Under the pieces are notes generated by a model that was not told the DNA's origin, made no database searches, and was given only the letters and a program-made list of their open reading frames with translations. From positions 372,001 through 436,000 of the forward strand of contig CAWIGB010000038.1 in the NCBI GenBank assembly GCA_963835375.1: a stretch of DNA of 64,000 bases, read 5' to 3'. Origin of the DNA: Salinisphaera sp963835375 (GTDB lineage: Bacteria > Pseudomonadota > Gammaproteobacteria > Nevskiales > Salinisphaeraceae). Of the stretch, positions 1 through 8,164 are shown piece after piece. The position numbers were made by a program, and so were the translations under genes. Numbering within the stretch: position 1 is the first letter of the stretch; each line of letters opens with the position of its first letter.

Positions 1-792
1 CAGATCGGCGTCCCGAATCGCCTGGCGCAGCGGGGCGGCGTCGGCCTCCGGGGTGCGCGCCAGAGCGCAGATCAAGGGTAGCGTCGTCTTGCCTTCGGAC
101 AGATCGTCGCCGAGATTCTTGCCGTAGCTATCGTCGCCGTGTCCGTAGTCGAGTGCGTCGTCGACCACTTGAAACGCGATCCCGAGGTGGCGCCCGAAGT
201 CCGCCATCGCCGCGCATTCATCCGGCGTGCGGCCGGCGAGCAGCGCGCCGAGCCGGCAACCCGCCGCGAACAGGCTAGCGGTCTTGCGATCCACGACCTC
301 CAGATAATTCGCCTCGGTCAGGTTCGGGTCGTGCGCATGCATCAGCTGCATGACTTCGCCTTCGGCGATGCGATTGGTGGCGTCGGCCAGTACCTTCATC
401 ACCTCCGACGAGTCGAGTTCCACCATCAACTGGAACGCGCGCGAGTAGAGGAAGTCGCCGGTCAGCACGCTGGCATCGTTGCCCCACACGCTGTTGGCGG
501 TTTCGCGTCCGCGGCGCAACGTCGACTCGTCGACCACGTCGTCGTGCAATAGTGTGGCGGTGTGGATGAACTCGATGATCACCGCCAGCAGATGATGCGC
601 GCTGCCTTCATACCCGGCGGCGCGCGCGGCGAGTACGACGAGCGCAGGGCGGATGCGCTTGCCGCCGCTTGCAATAATGTATTCGCCCAGCGTATTGATG
701 AGGACGACGTCGGAGCTCAGCCGTTTACGGATCAGCGCGTCGACCGCGCGCATGTCATCTTCGACCGGCTGAAACAGCGGCTGGATATTCAT
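1..792 (-). CDS. ispB: Octaprenyl diphosphate synthase, C-terminus cut by the window edge
   Basis: A trans-isoprenyl diphosphate synthase that extends farnesyl diphosphate with isopentenyl diphosphate to make the side chain of ubiquinone. The reading frame starts at the ATG complementary to 790-792 (MNIQPLFQPVEDDM) and runs off the left edge. Both aspartate-rich metal/substrate motifs are visible: HDDVVDE near residue 82 and FQVVDDALDY near residue 208. The GGKRIRP substrate-binding segment is near residue 45. It is divergent from rplU, the usual arrangement in gammaproteobacteria. About 264 residues are present of a family length of about 320. The chain length of the product is inferred from family and context, not from residues. 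Confidence 0.93.
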   Translation of the reverse strand, partial: MNIQPLFQPVEDDMRAVDALIRKRLSSDVVLINTLGEYIIASGGKRIRPALVVLAARAAGYEGSAHHLLAVIIEFIHTATLLHDDVVDESTLRRGRETANSVWGNDASVLTGDFLYSRAFQLMVELDSSEVMKVLADATNRIAEGEVMQLMHAHDPNLTEANYLEVVDRKTASLFAAGCRLGALLAGRTPDECAAMADFGRHLGIAFQVVDDALDYGHGDDSYGKNLGDDLSEGKTTLPLICALARTPEADAAPLRQAIRDADL

Positions 793-819
793 CTGTCCGG
801 GATCGCAAAAACAGCGGCA

Positions 820-848
820 AACTTAGGGCTGCGGCCGCTGTCTGTCAA
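820..848 (-). promoter_or_regulatory. Predicted sigma70 promoter for ispB
   Basis: On the minus strand, a perfect -35 TTGACA (848-843) is followed by a 17-bp spacer and a poor -10 TAAGTT (825-820). The start would lie about 20 nt before the ispB ATG. Only the -35 is convincing. Confidence 0.45.
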
Positions 849-872
849 GAAAACCGCTGGTGAACGCAGGCG

Positions 873-901
873 TTGACCAGCGCCGCGCAACGCCGTATCA
901 T
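873..901 (+). promoter_or_regulatory. Predicted sigma70 promoter for rplU-rpmA
   Basis: -35 TTGACC (873-878), 17-bp spacer, -10 TATCAT (896-901). It is well placed about 50 nt before the rplU start, and back to back with the ispB promoter. Confidence 0.65.
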
Positions 902-953
902 TCGCGCTCTTTGAACGGGCCGAACACGCCCGCAACCTGCGTTTGGAGTGGAC

Positions 954-1268
954 ATGCACGCGGTAATCCGTACCGGCGGTAAACAGTACAGAGTCGCCGA
1001 AGGCGATGTGTTGCGCGTCGAGAAGCTCGATGCCGAGGCTGGCAGCACGATCGAACTGGCCGATGTGTTGCTGATCTCCGATGGCGAAAACGTTCAGGTC
1101 GGCACTCCGGTGCTGGACGGCAAGGCGATCTCCGCCGACGTGCAGAGCCACGGCCGCGCCGACAAGGTGGAAGTGATCAAGTTCAAGCGTCGCAAGAAGT
1201 ATCGCCGCACGCATGGTCACCGCCAGCACTACACGCAGCTCAAGATCACGTCTATTCCGGGCGCCTGA
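954..1268 (+). CDS. rplU: 50S ribosomal protein L21
   Basis: Ribosomal protein of the large subunit that binds 23S rRNA. The 104-residue protein begins MHAVIRTGGKQYRVAEGD, the family's diagnostic N-terminus, and carries the basic FKRRKKYRRTHGHRQ segment near its C-terminus. An upstream GTG at 948 would add two residues. The ATG at 954 is preferred because it matches the family start and lies 5 nt after a GGAG ribosome binding site (945-948). It is the first gene of the rplU-rpmA unit, 41 nt before rpmA. Confidence 0.97.
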   Translation: MHAVIRTGGKQYRVAEGDVLRVEKLDAEAGSTIELADVLLISDGENVQVGTPVLDGKAISADVQSHGRADKVEVIKFKRRKKYRRTHGHRQHYTQLKITSIPGA

Positions 1269-1309
1269 GCGCTTCGGTACCGGCACCCTCGAACGGGAGG
1301 AACTAGCTC

Positions 1310-1573
1310 ATGGCACATAAAAAGGCAGGCGGTAGTACCCGCAACGGTCGCGATTCCGAATCGAAACGCCTCGGCGTCAAGAAGTTTGGCGGTCAGCAGG
1401 TCAAGGCCGGCAACATCATCGTTCGCCAGCGTGGCAGCAGTTTTCACGCCGGCTCGAATGTGGGCACCGGCAAGGACTACACGCTGTATGCCAGCGTTGA
1501 CGGCACCGTGGACTTCTCCGTGAAGGGCCCGCGCAATCGTAAGTTCATTTCGGTGGTTCCGGCCGCTGATTGA
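1310..1573 (+). CDS. rpmA: 50S ribosomal protein L27
   Basis: Large-subunit protein whose N-terminus reaches the peptidyl transferase centre. The 87-residue sequence MAHKKAGGSTRNGRDS... has the family's conserved start and the GGQQVKAGNIIVRQRG core. There is no extra N-terminal cleavable peptide of the kind seen in Firmicutes. A strong GGGAGGA binding site precedes the ATG. It is cotranscribed with rplU and closed by a terminator at 1597-1623. Confidence 0.97.
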   Translation: MAHKKAGGSTRNGRDSESKRLGVKKFGGQQVKAGNIIVRQRGSSFHAGSNVGTGKDYTLYASVDGTVDFSVKGPRNRKFISVVPAAD

Positions 1574-1596
1574 CACGCGATCGGCGCTCGATCGCG

Positions 1597-1623
1597 AAAG
1601 CCTCGCTTCGGCGGGGCTTTTTT
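1597..1623 (+). terminator. Rho-independent terminator after rpmA
   Basis: Nine-pair stem (1598-1606 with 1611-1619, one G-T pair) around a TTCG tetraloop, followed by a T run. It separates the ribosomal operon from obgE. Confidence 0.85.
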
Positions 1624-1681
1624 ATGCTTGCTCGTGCTGTTGTGATAAGCCGGTCATCATCCCGCGCTGAGGGCGGATCGC

Positions 1682-2752
1682 ATGAAATTCGTTGATGAAG
1701 CCAATCTGAGGGTCGAAGCCGGTGACGGCGGCCATGGCTGTCTGAGCTTTCGGCGCGAGAAATACGTGCCGCACGGGGGGCCGGACGGCGGCGATGGCGG
1801 CGACGGCGGCAGCGTTTATCTGATCGCCGATCACAATCTGAACACGCTGTACGATTATCGAATCAACCGCGTGTTCAAGGCCGAACGGGGCGGCAACGGT
1901 GCGGGCAAGAATCGTACTGGCGCGAAGGGCGAGACGCGCTATCTGCCCGTGCCCGTCGGGACGCTCTGCTATTCGCGCGAGACCGGGGAGCTGATCGGCG
2001 ATCTGACCCATGACGGCGAGACTGTATGCGTGGCCCAGGGGGGGTATCACGGGCTGGGTAACGCGCGCTTCAAGTCGAGTACCAATCAGGCGCCGCGCAA
2101 GACGACCGACGGCACGCCCGGCGAAATCCGCGAGCTGCGGCTCGAACTCAAGCTGTTGGCGGACGTCGGTTTGGTGGGGCTGCCGAATGCCGGCAAGTCC
2201 ACGTTGCTGTCGGCGATTTCCGCTGCGCGCCCACGCATCGCGGACTACCCGTTCACCACGTTGCAGCCGCAGGTCGGTGTGGTCAGCGCCGGGCCGCTGC
2301 GGAGCTTCACGCTGGTCGATCTACCGGGCCTGATCGAGGGGGCGGCCGAGGGCGTGGGGCTGGGGCATCGCTTTCTGCGCCATGTCCAGCGCACCCGCCT
2401 GTTGTTTCATCTGGTGGATGCCGTCGATATCGAAGGGCGCGACCCGGTGGTGCAGATCCGCACCATCACCGACGAGCTCGAGCGGTTCAATCCGGAGCTC
2501 GCGAAACGGCCGCGCTGGCTGCTGTTGAACAAGGTCGATGCGCTGGATGCGGAGGTCGTCGCCGATCTGCGCGAGCGGGTGATTGCCGAGCTCAACTGGC
2601 AGGGGCCGATCTACACGATTTCCGCGATTAACCCGGATTCGCTCCGCATACTGGTCGACGAGGCGATGAACGCGCTCGAGGCCGAATCCGCACGGCATGA
2701 TGCCGAGACTGACAACGACGGCGCCGAGTCACGGGGCGATGAGCGCGCGTGA
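1682..2752 (+). CDS. obgE: Obg family GTPase
   Basis: Essential ribosome-associated GTPase acting in late 50S assembly and stress response. The glycine-rich Obg fold occupies about residues 1-158 (GPDGGDGGDGGSVY near 38-51). The G domain follows: G1 GLPNAGKST near 166, DYPFTT switch, DLPGLIEGA near 212, NKVD near 282. Its 356 residues are normal for the short Obg form lacking a long C-terminal domain. It follows rpmA, as in Pseudomonas, but after a terminator, so it needs its own start of transcription. Its 3' end overlaps proB by 14 bp. Confidence 0.96.
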   Translation: MKFVDEANLRVEAGDGGHGCLSFRREKYVPHGGPDGGDGGDGGSVYLIADHNLNTLYDYRINRVFKAERGGNGAGKNRTGAKGETRYLPVPVGTLCYSRETGELIGDLTHDGETVCVAQGGYHGLGNARFKSSTNQAPRKTTDGTPGEIRELRLELKLLADVGLVGLPNAGKSTLLSAISAARPRIADYPFTTLQPQVGVVSAGPLRSFTLVDLPGLIEGAAEGVGLGHRFLRHVQRTRLLFHLVDAVDIEGRDPVVQIRTITDELERFNPELAKRPRWLLLNKVDALDAEVVADLRERVIAELNWQGPIYTISAINPDSLRILVDEAMNALEAESARHDAETDNDGAESRGDERA

Positions 2753-3872
2753 CGGCTTGCCCGGCGTTCGTCGCTGGGTCGTCAAGATCGGTAGTGCGCT
2801 GCTGACGGCTGACGGCCAGGGGCTGGACCGCGAACGGGTCAGCGAGTGGGCGCGGCAGATCGCGGCGCTGGCCGCCGGCGGCAGCGAAGTGGTGCTCGTG
2901 TCTTCGGGCTCCGTGGCGGAAGGCATGGTGCGTCTCGGTTGGCGCTCGCGCCCGCGGCGCCTGGACGAGCTGCAGGCCGCAGCGTCGGTCGGCCAGGCGG
3001 GCTTGGTCGAGGCGTACGGACGGGCGTTCGCGACCTTCGACCGCCGGGCAGCCCAGGTGCTGCTCACGCATGACGACGTCTCGCATCGCGGGCGTTATCT
3101 CAATGCGCGACGGACGTTGATGACGCTGCTTGGCCTGGGCGTGGTGCCCATCGTGAACGAGAACGATGCCATCGCGATGGAGGAAATCCGGGTCGGTGAC
3201 AACGACACGCTCGCCGCGTTGGTGGTCAATCTGATTGACGCCGATGGCCTGATCATTCTCACCGATCAGGCAGGGGTGTTCGAGGCGGACCCGCGAATCC
3301 ATCCCGACGTCGGGCTGCTCGAGGAGGTCGAGGCATATGCGCCCGAGTTGCTGGCGATGGCGGGCGCCGGTGGCGGGGCGCTGGGCCGGGGGGGGATGCA
3401 AACCAAGATTCTGGCGGCCCGTCAGGCTGCCGACTCCGGCGCCATGACCGTCATCGTCAACGGACGCGAGCCGCATGTGCTTGAACGAGTTGCCGCCGGT
3501 GAAGCGCTGGGCACGCTATTGCTGCCACGCCCCGGCGAACGGCGCGCGGCGCGCAAGAACTGGTTGGCCGGCCAGCGCCGGGTGCGCGGGCGGGTGCACG
3601 TCGACGCTGGCGCAGCGCGCGTGCTGCGCGAGTCGGGGCGCAGCCTGCTGCCGATCGGAGTGACGCGTGTCGAGGGGGATTTCCGTCGCGGTGATCTGGT
3701 GGCCTGTGTGGCCCCGGAGGGCGAGGAGGTCGCGCAAGGCCTGGCCAACTATGATGCCCGCGAGGCTCGGCTGCTGATCGGCCAGGCCAGCGAGCGCATT
3801 CCGGCCATTCTCGGTTACGATCGGGAGCCTGAATTCATCCATCGCGATAATCTGGTCACCCTATCGCGCTAG
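2739..3872 (+). CDS. proB: Glutamate 5-kinase
   Basis: First step of proline synthesis: phosphorylates glutamate to gamma-glutamyl phosphate. The amino-acid kinase domain (VVKIGSALL near residue 12, VLVSSGSVAEG, NENDAI, GGMQTKILAA) is followed by a C-terminal PUA domain from about residue 275. I chose the ATG at 2739 (MSARDGLPGVRRWVV, 377 residues). The frame is open further upstream, but that stretch lies inside obgE and lacks family similarity. The overlap with obgE suggests translational coupling. proA is not in this window. Confidence 0.93.
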   Translation: MSARDGLPGVRRWVVKIGSALLTADGQGLDRERVSEWARQIAALAAGGSEVVLVSSGSVAEGMVRLGWRSRPRRLDELQAAASVGQAGLVEAYGRAFATFDRRAAQVLLTHDDVSHRGRYLNARRTLMTLLGLGVVPIVNENDAIAMEEIRVGDNDTLAALVVNLIDADGLIILTDQAGVFEADPRIHPDVGLLEEVEAYAPELLAMAGAGGGALGRGGMQTKILAARQAADSGAMTVIVNGREPHVLERVAAGEALGTLLLPRPGERRAARKNWLAGQRRVRGRVHVDAGAARVLRESGRSLLPIGVTRVEGDFRRGDLVACVAPEGEEVAQGLANYDAREARLLIGQASERIPAILGYDREPEFIHRDNLVTLSR

Positions 3873-4170
3873 TGAGAGCTCTGGTTTCGTGGGCCGTGCC
3901 AGAGGCTGTTCCGCGCTGCAAAGACGAGGTCGCCGAGGACGCGGCGCAGTCGTTTCGCGCGCGTGAGGGGGGTGTTGGAGCGCGGCGTATTGTTTTTGCA
4001 GAGGTGCTCGTGCCGGGGCCGGTGCCTGGACATTGGTTGGGCAAGCTTGGCAGCGTGGCTCGCCGTGATTCTCGCATGCCATGATCGGCGGTCTGCCCTT
4101 TGTCTACCGCGATTCGGTCGGCAGCGCGGCACGCTTGGGGAACTTCGAAACGCCCTGGTTTGGCGCACAA
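3873..4170. other. Gap between proB and rpsT with no recognised gene
   Basis: About 300 bp between convergent proB and rpsT. Several frames are open on both strands, as expected at this GC content, but none resembles a known family or has a good ribosome binding site. No proB terminator is seen apart from the shared hairpin at its right end. Confidence 0.5.
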
Positions 4171-4200
4171 AAAAGGGCCCGCCGAATGGCGGGCCCTTTT
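4171..4200. terminator. Bidirectional terminator between proB and rpsT
   Basis: Perfect 13-bp inverted repeat with a 4-nt loop. AAAAGGGCCCGCC (4171-4183) pairs with 4188-4200, flanked by A on one side and T on the other, so it can work in both directions. It lies 20 nt past the rpsT stop. Confidence 0.88.
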
Positions 4201-4219
4201 CGTGCGGCGCGGGGCCGGC

Positions 4220-4489
4220 TCAGGCCTGGGCCATCGCCTTGATCTGCGCATTCAGGCGCGACTTGTGACGCGCGGCCTTGTTGCGGTGGATCTGCCCTTT
4301 GCCGGCCATGCGGTCGATGACCGGAACCGCGCTCTTGAAGGCTTCCTGCGCGCTCGGAAGGTCGTTCGCGGCAATGGCTTTCTGCACCTTCTTGATATGC
4401 GTGCGCACGAGCGAACGCTGCGCCATGTTGCGCTGACGGTGTTCGGTCGCCTGGCGGACGCGTTTGCGGGCTTGGGCAGTATTCGCCAC
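4220..4489 (-). CDS. rpsT: 30S ribosomal protein S20
   Basis: Small-subunit protein binding 16S rRNA. The family core begins VANTAQARKRVRQATEHR, so the start is the GTG at 4489-4487, eight nt after an AGGAG site. Upstream residues in the open frame are not family-like. The product is 89 residues, basic and alanine-rich, and ends QIKAMAQA. It is transcribed alone, divergent from murJ. A rare-type start codon is also known for rpsT in other bacteria, where it takes part in autogenous control; whether that applies here is inference. Confidence 0.93.
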   Translation of the reverse strand: MANTAQARKRVRQATEHRQRNMAQRSLVRTHIKKVQKAIAANDLPSAQEAFKSAVPVIDRMAGKGQIHRNKAARHKSRLNAQIKAMAQA

Positions 4490-4532
4490 GGACAGCTCCT
4501 GAAATTTGGGTTGGATGCCGGAAAGGCGCGCG

Positions 4533-4561
4533 ATTATGGTTTCTGGCGGCGCCGTTGTCAA
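4533..4561 (-). promoter_or_regulatory. Strong sigma70 promoter for rpsT
   Basis: On the minus strand: perfect -35 TTGACA (4561-4556), 17-bp spacer, -10 CATAAT (538-533 of the same kilobase, i.e. 4538-4533). It lies about 45 nt before the GTG start. Confidence 0.8.
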
Positions 4562-4634
4562 CTTGTTCGATCGTCTTTCGACTCGCGTGCATTAAAGGCT
4601 ATAGTGCGCAGCGTTTCGGCTTCGTGCAATTGCA

Positions 4635-6206
4635 ATGGCTTCATCCCTAGCCCGGTCGACGAGCGTCGTCGGCGCGATGACATTCTGTTCGCGCATTCTG
4701 GGCTTCGTCCGCGATGTCGTGCTGGCTGTGATGTTCGGGGCCGGGCCGGCGATGGATGCTTTTCTCGTCGCTTTCAAGATCCCGAATTTCCTGCGCCGGC
4801 TATTCGCCGAGGGCGCCTTCGCGCAGTCGTTCGTGCCGGTATTGTCGTCGACGCGAGATCAGGAGAGCGGCGATGACGTCAAGGCACTGGTATCGGCTGT
4901 GGCGGGTACGCTGGGCGTGATTCTCATCGGCCTGACCGTGATCGGAGTGATCGCGGCACCGCTGCTGATCTATGCATTCGCGCCCGGTTTCGCCGATTCG
5001 CCGAGCCAGTTCTCGTTGGCCGTCGATCTGTTGCGGATCACCTTTCCGTATCTGCTGTTCATCTCGCTGACGGCGTTGGCGGGCGGCATTCTCAATACCT
5101 ACGGGCAGTTTGCCGTGCCGGCGGTTACGCCGGTGTTGCTCAACATCTGCATGATCGGCGCCGCGCTCGGGCTATCGCCGCTGTTTGCGCGGCCCGAGAT
5201 CGCGCTTGCCATCGGTGTCTTCATCGCCGGCGCGGTGCAGCTCGCCTTCCAGATCCCGTTTCTGATGCGCATCGATCGGCTGCCCCGGCCGCGCTGGGCG
5301 TGGGCGGACGCGAAGGTGCGCCGCATCCTGCGCTTGATGCTGCCGATCATGTTCGGATCGTCCGTGGCACAGCTCACGTTACTGCTCGATACGATCGTGG
5401 CGTCTTGTCTGGCTGCGGGCAGTGTCAGCTGGCTGTACTACGCAGACCGGCTCATGGAGTTCCCGCTCGGCATTTTCTCGGTGGCGATCGCGACAGTCAT
5501 CCTGCCGACGCTTTCGGCGCGCCACGCCAGCGACTCGACGGCGGAGTTCTCGGCCACGCTCGACTGGGCGCTCAAGCTGCTGGCGCTACTCGGGCTGCCG
5601 GCGATGGTAGGGCTGTTCATTCTTGCGGGGCCGCTGGTCGCAACCCTTTTCAATTATCGCTCCTTCAACGCCCACGACGCGCTCATGAGCCAGTATGCGC
5701 TGATGGCATATTCGCTGGGCTTCATGGGGTTCTCTCTGGTCAAGGTACTGGTGACCGGTTTCTACTCGCGCGAGGATTCGCGCACCCCGGTGCGATGCGG
5801 TGTGATCTCGATGATCAGTGCCATGGCAATGAACCTGATCTTCGTCGGTATCTTCTTGCTCATGCACTGGCCGGCGCCACATGCCGGGCTGGCACTGGCC
5901 GGGTCGCTGGGGGCGTTCGTCAACGCCGGGCTGCTGTTTCGCCATTTGCGCGCCAGCGGCGCCTACCAGCCGGGCGCCGGTTGGGTGGGGCTGTTGTGGC
6001 GCGTTGCGCTGGCGTGCATCGTGATGGCCGTCGTACTGCACGTCGGCGCGGCGACGACGGCGGTCTGGGTATCGCGTACCGCGCTCATGCGCGTGGCCTG
6101 GCTGTCGACCTGGATCGGCGCCGGCATCGCGATTTATTTCGTCGTGCTCGGGCTGGTCGGCATCCGGCCTTATCAGTTCCGCCTGGGCCATGGCTCGAGT
6201 CAGTGA
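4635..6206 (+). CDS. murJ: Lipid II flippase MurJ
   Basis: Polytopic inner-membrane protein that moves lipid II to the periplasmic face for peptidoglycan synthesis. The 523 residues start MASSLARSTSVVGAMTFCSR and show the conserved SRILGFVRDVVLA and FKIPNFLRRLFAEGAFAQ segments in the first 75 residues, then about 14 hydrophobic helices. The divergent rpsT neighbour and the downstream ribF match the Pseudomonas order. A -10-like TATAGT (4600-4605) lies upstream, without a good -35. Confidence 0.95.
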   Translation: MASSLARSTSVVGAMTFCSRILGFVRDVVLAVMFGAGPAMDAFLVAFKIPNFLRRLFAEGAFAQSFVPVLSSTRDQESGDDVKALVSAVAGTLGVILIGLTVIGVIAAPLLIYAFAPGFADSPSQFSLAVDLLRITFPYLLFISLTALAGGILNTYGQFAVPAVTPVLLNICMIGAALGLSPLFARPEIALAIGVFIAGAVQLAFQIPFLMRIDRLPRPRWAWADAKVRRILRLMLPIMFGSSVAQLTLLLDTIVASCLAAGSVSWLYYADRLMEFPLGIFSVAIATVILPTLSARHASDSTAEFSATLDWALKLLALLGLPAMVGLFILAGPLVATLFNYRSFNAHDALMSQYALMAYSLGFMGFSLVKVLVTGFYSREDSRTPVRCGVISMISAMAMNLIFVGIFLLMHWPAPHAGLALAGSLGAFVNAGLLFRHLRASGAYQPGAGWVGLLWRVALACIVMAVVLHVGAATTAVWVSRTALMRVAWLSTWIGAGIAIYFVVLGLVGIRPYQFRLGHGSSQ

Positions 6207-6224
6207 TCGGGAGTCGAAAGCCTG

Positions 6225-7163
6225 ATGCGCATCATCCGTTCCATACGCACGGCACCGGCCCAGCCCCAGGGCTGCGTGCTGACGATCGGCAATTTCGACG
6301 GTCTGCACCGTGGCCATCAGGCGGTGATCGAGCGCGTGCGTGAACGGGCTGCCGCGCTCGGCCTGCCGGCCGCGATGATGACGTTCGATCCGGCACCGCG
6401 CGCGTTCTTCACGCCGGATGATCCGCCGCCGCGGTTGTCGTCGCTGCGCGAGAAGATGGAAGATGCCGCAGCGCTGGGGATTGATGTGTTCGTGCGGGCT
6501 CGTTTCGATCGGGCCTTCGCCCAGCTCTCGCCGGAGGCGTTTCTCGAGGATCTGATCGAGCGGCGACTCGGCGCGCGCGCGATTCTGGTCGGCCGGGATT
6601 TCCGGTTCGGTCATCGACGAGCGGGCGATGCGCATACGCTCGAACGCTTCGCGGAGGCACGCGGCGTCGAGCTGCTGCCCGTACCCGATGTCTGTGTGCA
6701 TGGTGAGCGCGTCAGTTCGACCCGTGTGCGTGAACGGCTGGGGGCCGGCGATGTGGTGGGCGCTTCACGGTTGCTGGGCCGCGCCTATCGGGTAACCGGG
6801 CGCGTGGTCCGCGGGGAGCAGCTCGGCCGTACGCTCGGTTTTCCAACCGCGAACCTGCGCTTGAGGCGCCCGGCTGCTCTGCGTTACGGCGTTTATGCGG
6901 TACGTGTACGGTTGGCCGATGGATGTTTGCATGCCGGCGCGGCGAGCTTCGGCGTGCGGCCGACCGTCAACGGCCGGGATGAGTTGCTGGAGATCTATCT
7001 GCTCGATTTCTCCGGCGATTTATATGGCCAGCGGATTGACGTATTCTTCGAGCACTTCGTGCGTGCCGAGGAACATTACGATTCCCTCGATGCGTTGACC
7101 CGTCAGATGCATGCCGACGTCGCCGAAGTCGGGCGGCTGCTGAACAATACGAGTTCGCCATGA
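6225..7163 (+). CDS. ribF: Bifunctional riboflavin kinase / FAD synthetase
   Basis: Makes FMN from riboflavin and FAD from FMN. The N-terminal nucleotidyltransferase domain has TIGNFDGLHRGHQAV near residue 20 (the HxGH-type motif) and SSTRVRERL near 165. The C-terminal kinase domain has LGRTLGFPTANL near 203 and the HYDSLDAL segment near the end. The 312-residue length is normal. It lies 18 nt after murJ and overlaps lspA by 4 bp (ATGA). In most relatives ileS sits between ribF and lspA; here it is absent. Confidence 0.95.
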   Translation: MRIIRSIRTAPAQPQGCVLTIGNFDGLHRGHQAVIERVRERAAALGLPAAMMTFDPAPRAFFTPDDPPPRLSSLREKMEDAAALGIDVFVRARFDRAFAQLSPEAFLEDLIERRLGARAILVGRDFRFGHRRAGDAHTLERFAEARGVELLPVPDVCVHGERVSSTRVRERLGAGDVVGASRLLGRAYRVTGRVVRGEQLGRTLGFPTANLRLRRPAALRYGVYAVRVRLADGCLHAGAASFGVRPTVNGRDELLEIYLLDFSGDLYGQRIDVFFEHFVRAEEHYDSLDALTRQMHADVAEVGRLLNNTSSP

Positions 7164-7666
7164 GTCAATTTCGAGACGAGGCCGGGGCCGAGCGGGGCTT
7201 CGAGTTGCAGAACGCGCACTGGCTCTGGCTGTCGGCGCTGGTGATCGCGGCGGATCAGGTCACCAAGCAGCTGATCGCCAATCATTTCACGTTGTACGAA
7301 TCGACGTCGCTGCTCCCGTGGCTCAATTTCACGCTGGTGCACAACACCGGCGCCGCTTTTTCGATGCTGCGTGGTGCGACGCCGTGGCTGTTCGTCGGCC
7401 TGAGTGTAGCCGTGGCGATCGGGATTCTGGTATGGATGCGTCGGCATCCGCACGACAATCGGCTGCTGGCCGCGGCGTTGAGTCTCGTGGCCGGCGGCGC
7501 GCTCGGCAATGCGATCGACCGCGCCACGCGTGGATTCGTGGTCGACTTTGTCGATTTCCATATCGGTGCGTGGCACTACCCGGCATTCAACCTGGCCGAC
7601 TGTGCAATCTGCATCGGCGCGGTGCTGATCGCCCTCGATATGCTGCTGCCCAAGCGGCGCAGCTGA
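7160..7666 (+). CDS. lspA: Lipoprotein signal peptidase (signal peptidase II)
   Basis: Inner-membrane aspartyl protease that cleaves prolipoprotein signal peptides after lipidation. The 168 residues have four hydrophobic segments. Family motifs seen: DQVTKQLI near residue 31, VHNTGAAFS near 60, GGALGNAIDR with catalytic Asp near 120, and FNLADCAI with the second Asp near 147. Its start overlaps the ribF stop (ATGA), which implies coupled translation. It converges on pilE with only 24 bp between the two stop codons and no clear terminator. Confidence 0.95.
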   Translation: MSQFRDEAGAERGFELQNAHWLWLSALVIAADQVTKQLIANHFTLYESTSLLPWLNFTLVHNTGAAFSMLRGATPWLFVGLSVAVAIGILVWMRRHPHDNRLLAAALSLVAGGALGNAIDRATRGFVVDFVDFHIGAWHYPAFNLADCAICIGAVLIALDMLLPKRRS

Positions 7667-7690
7667 CCGCCCTCTCGAACCGGTCCGCGG

Positions 7691-8164
7691 TCACCAGCAG
7701 GTATTGGCCACGTTGTCACCGCTGCCGGCGGCGTTACCGGTCCAGGCATTCTTGGCGCCGGTCTGGTCGATCGTCATGGTTCGACAGGTATCGTTGACCT
7801 GATCGGCCAGCGCCGTCGCGGTGATCGTGTATTTCTGGTTATCGGTGCCCGAAGTGGTTGCGGTCACGCTGTAGAACTTGTTTTCCGTGAGATCCGGCAA
7901 CCCGAGCTGGTCCATGCCGGATACATAGCGATTGTTCGTCGAATAGGCTTTCTCTTCTTCGTTCGCCGCTTTTAGCAACAGACTCTTGGCGTCCACGCGA
8001 CGTGCCTCCCGAATATGCGAGAGATAGCTCGGGTAGGCGATGGCGGCCAGAATGCCGATGATCGCCACCACGATCATCAGCTCGATCAGCGTGAACCCGC
8101 GCTGCGGACTGCGCGCTCGCGTGGCGCCGGGCGGCCGGTCGTGGCTGCATGCGAACAGGCTCAT
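7691..8164 (-). CDS. pilE: Type IV pilin-like minor pilin PilE
   Basis: Minor pilin incorporated in type IV pili or their priming complex. The prepilin leader ends SPQRG, followed by FTLIELMIVVAIIGILAAIAYPSY, with the conserved Glu at position 5 of the mature protein. A C-terminal cysteine pair is visible (DTCRTM and the terminal NTCW). I chose the ATG at 8164 because it overlaps the pilY1 stop as ATGA; the frame is open slightly upstream. Last gene of the fimT-pilV-pilW-pilX-pilY1-pilE operon. The short 157-residue size fits PilE of that operon in Pseudomonas. Confidence 0.9.
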   Translation of the reverse strand: MSLFACSHDRPPGATRARSPQRGFTLIELMIVVAIIGILAAIAYPSYLSHIREARRVDAKSLLLKAANEEEKAYSTNNRYVSGMDQLGLPDLTENKFYSVTATTSGTDNQKYTITATALADQVNDTCRTMTIDQTGAKNAWTGNAAGSGDNVANTCW

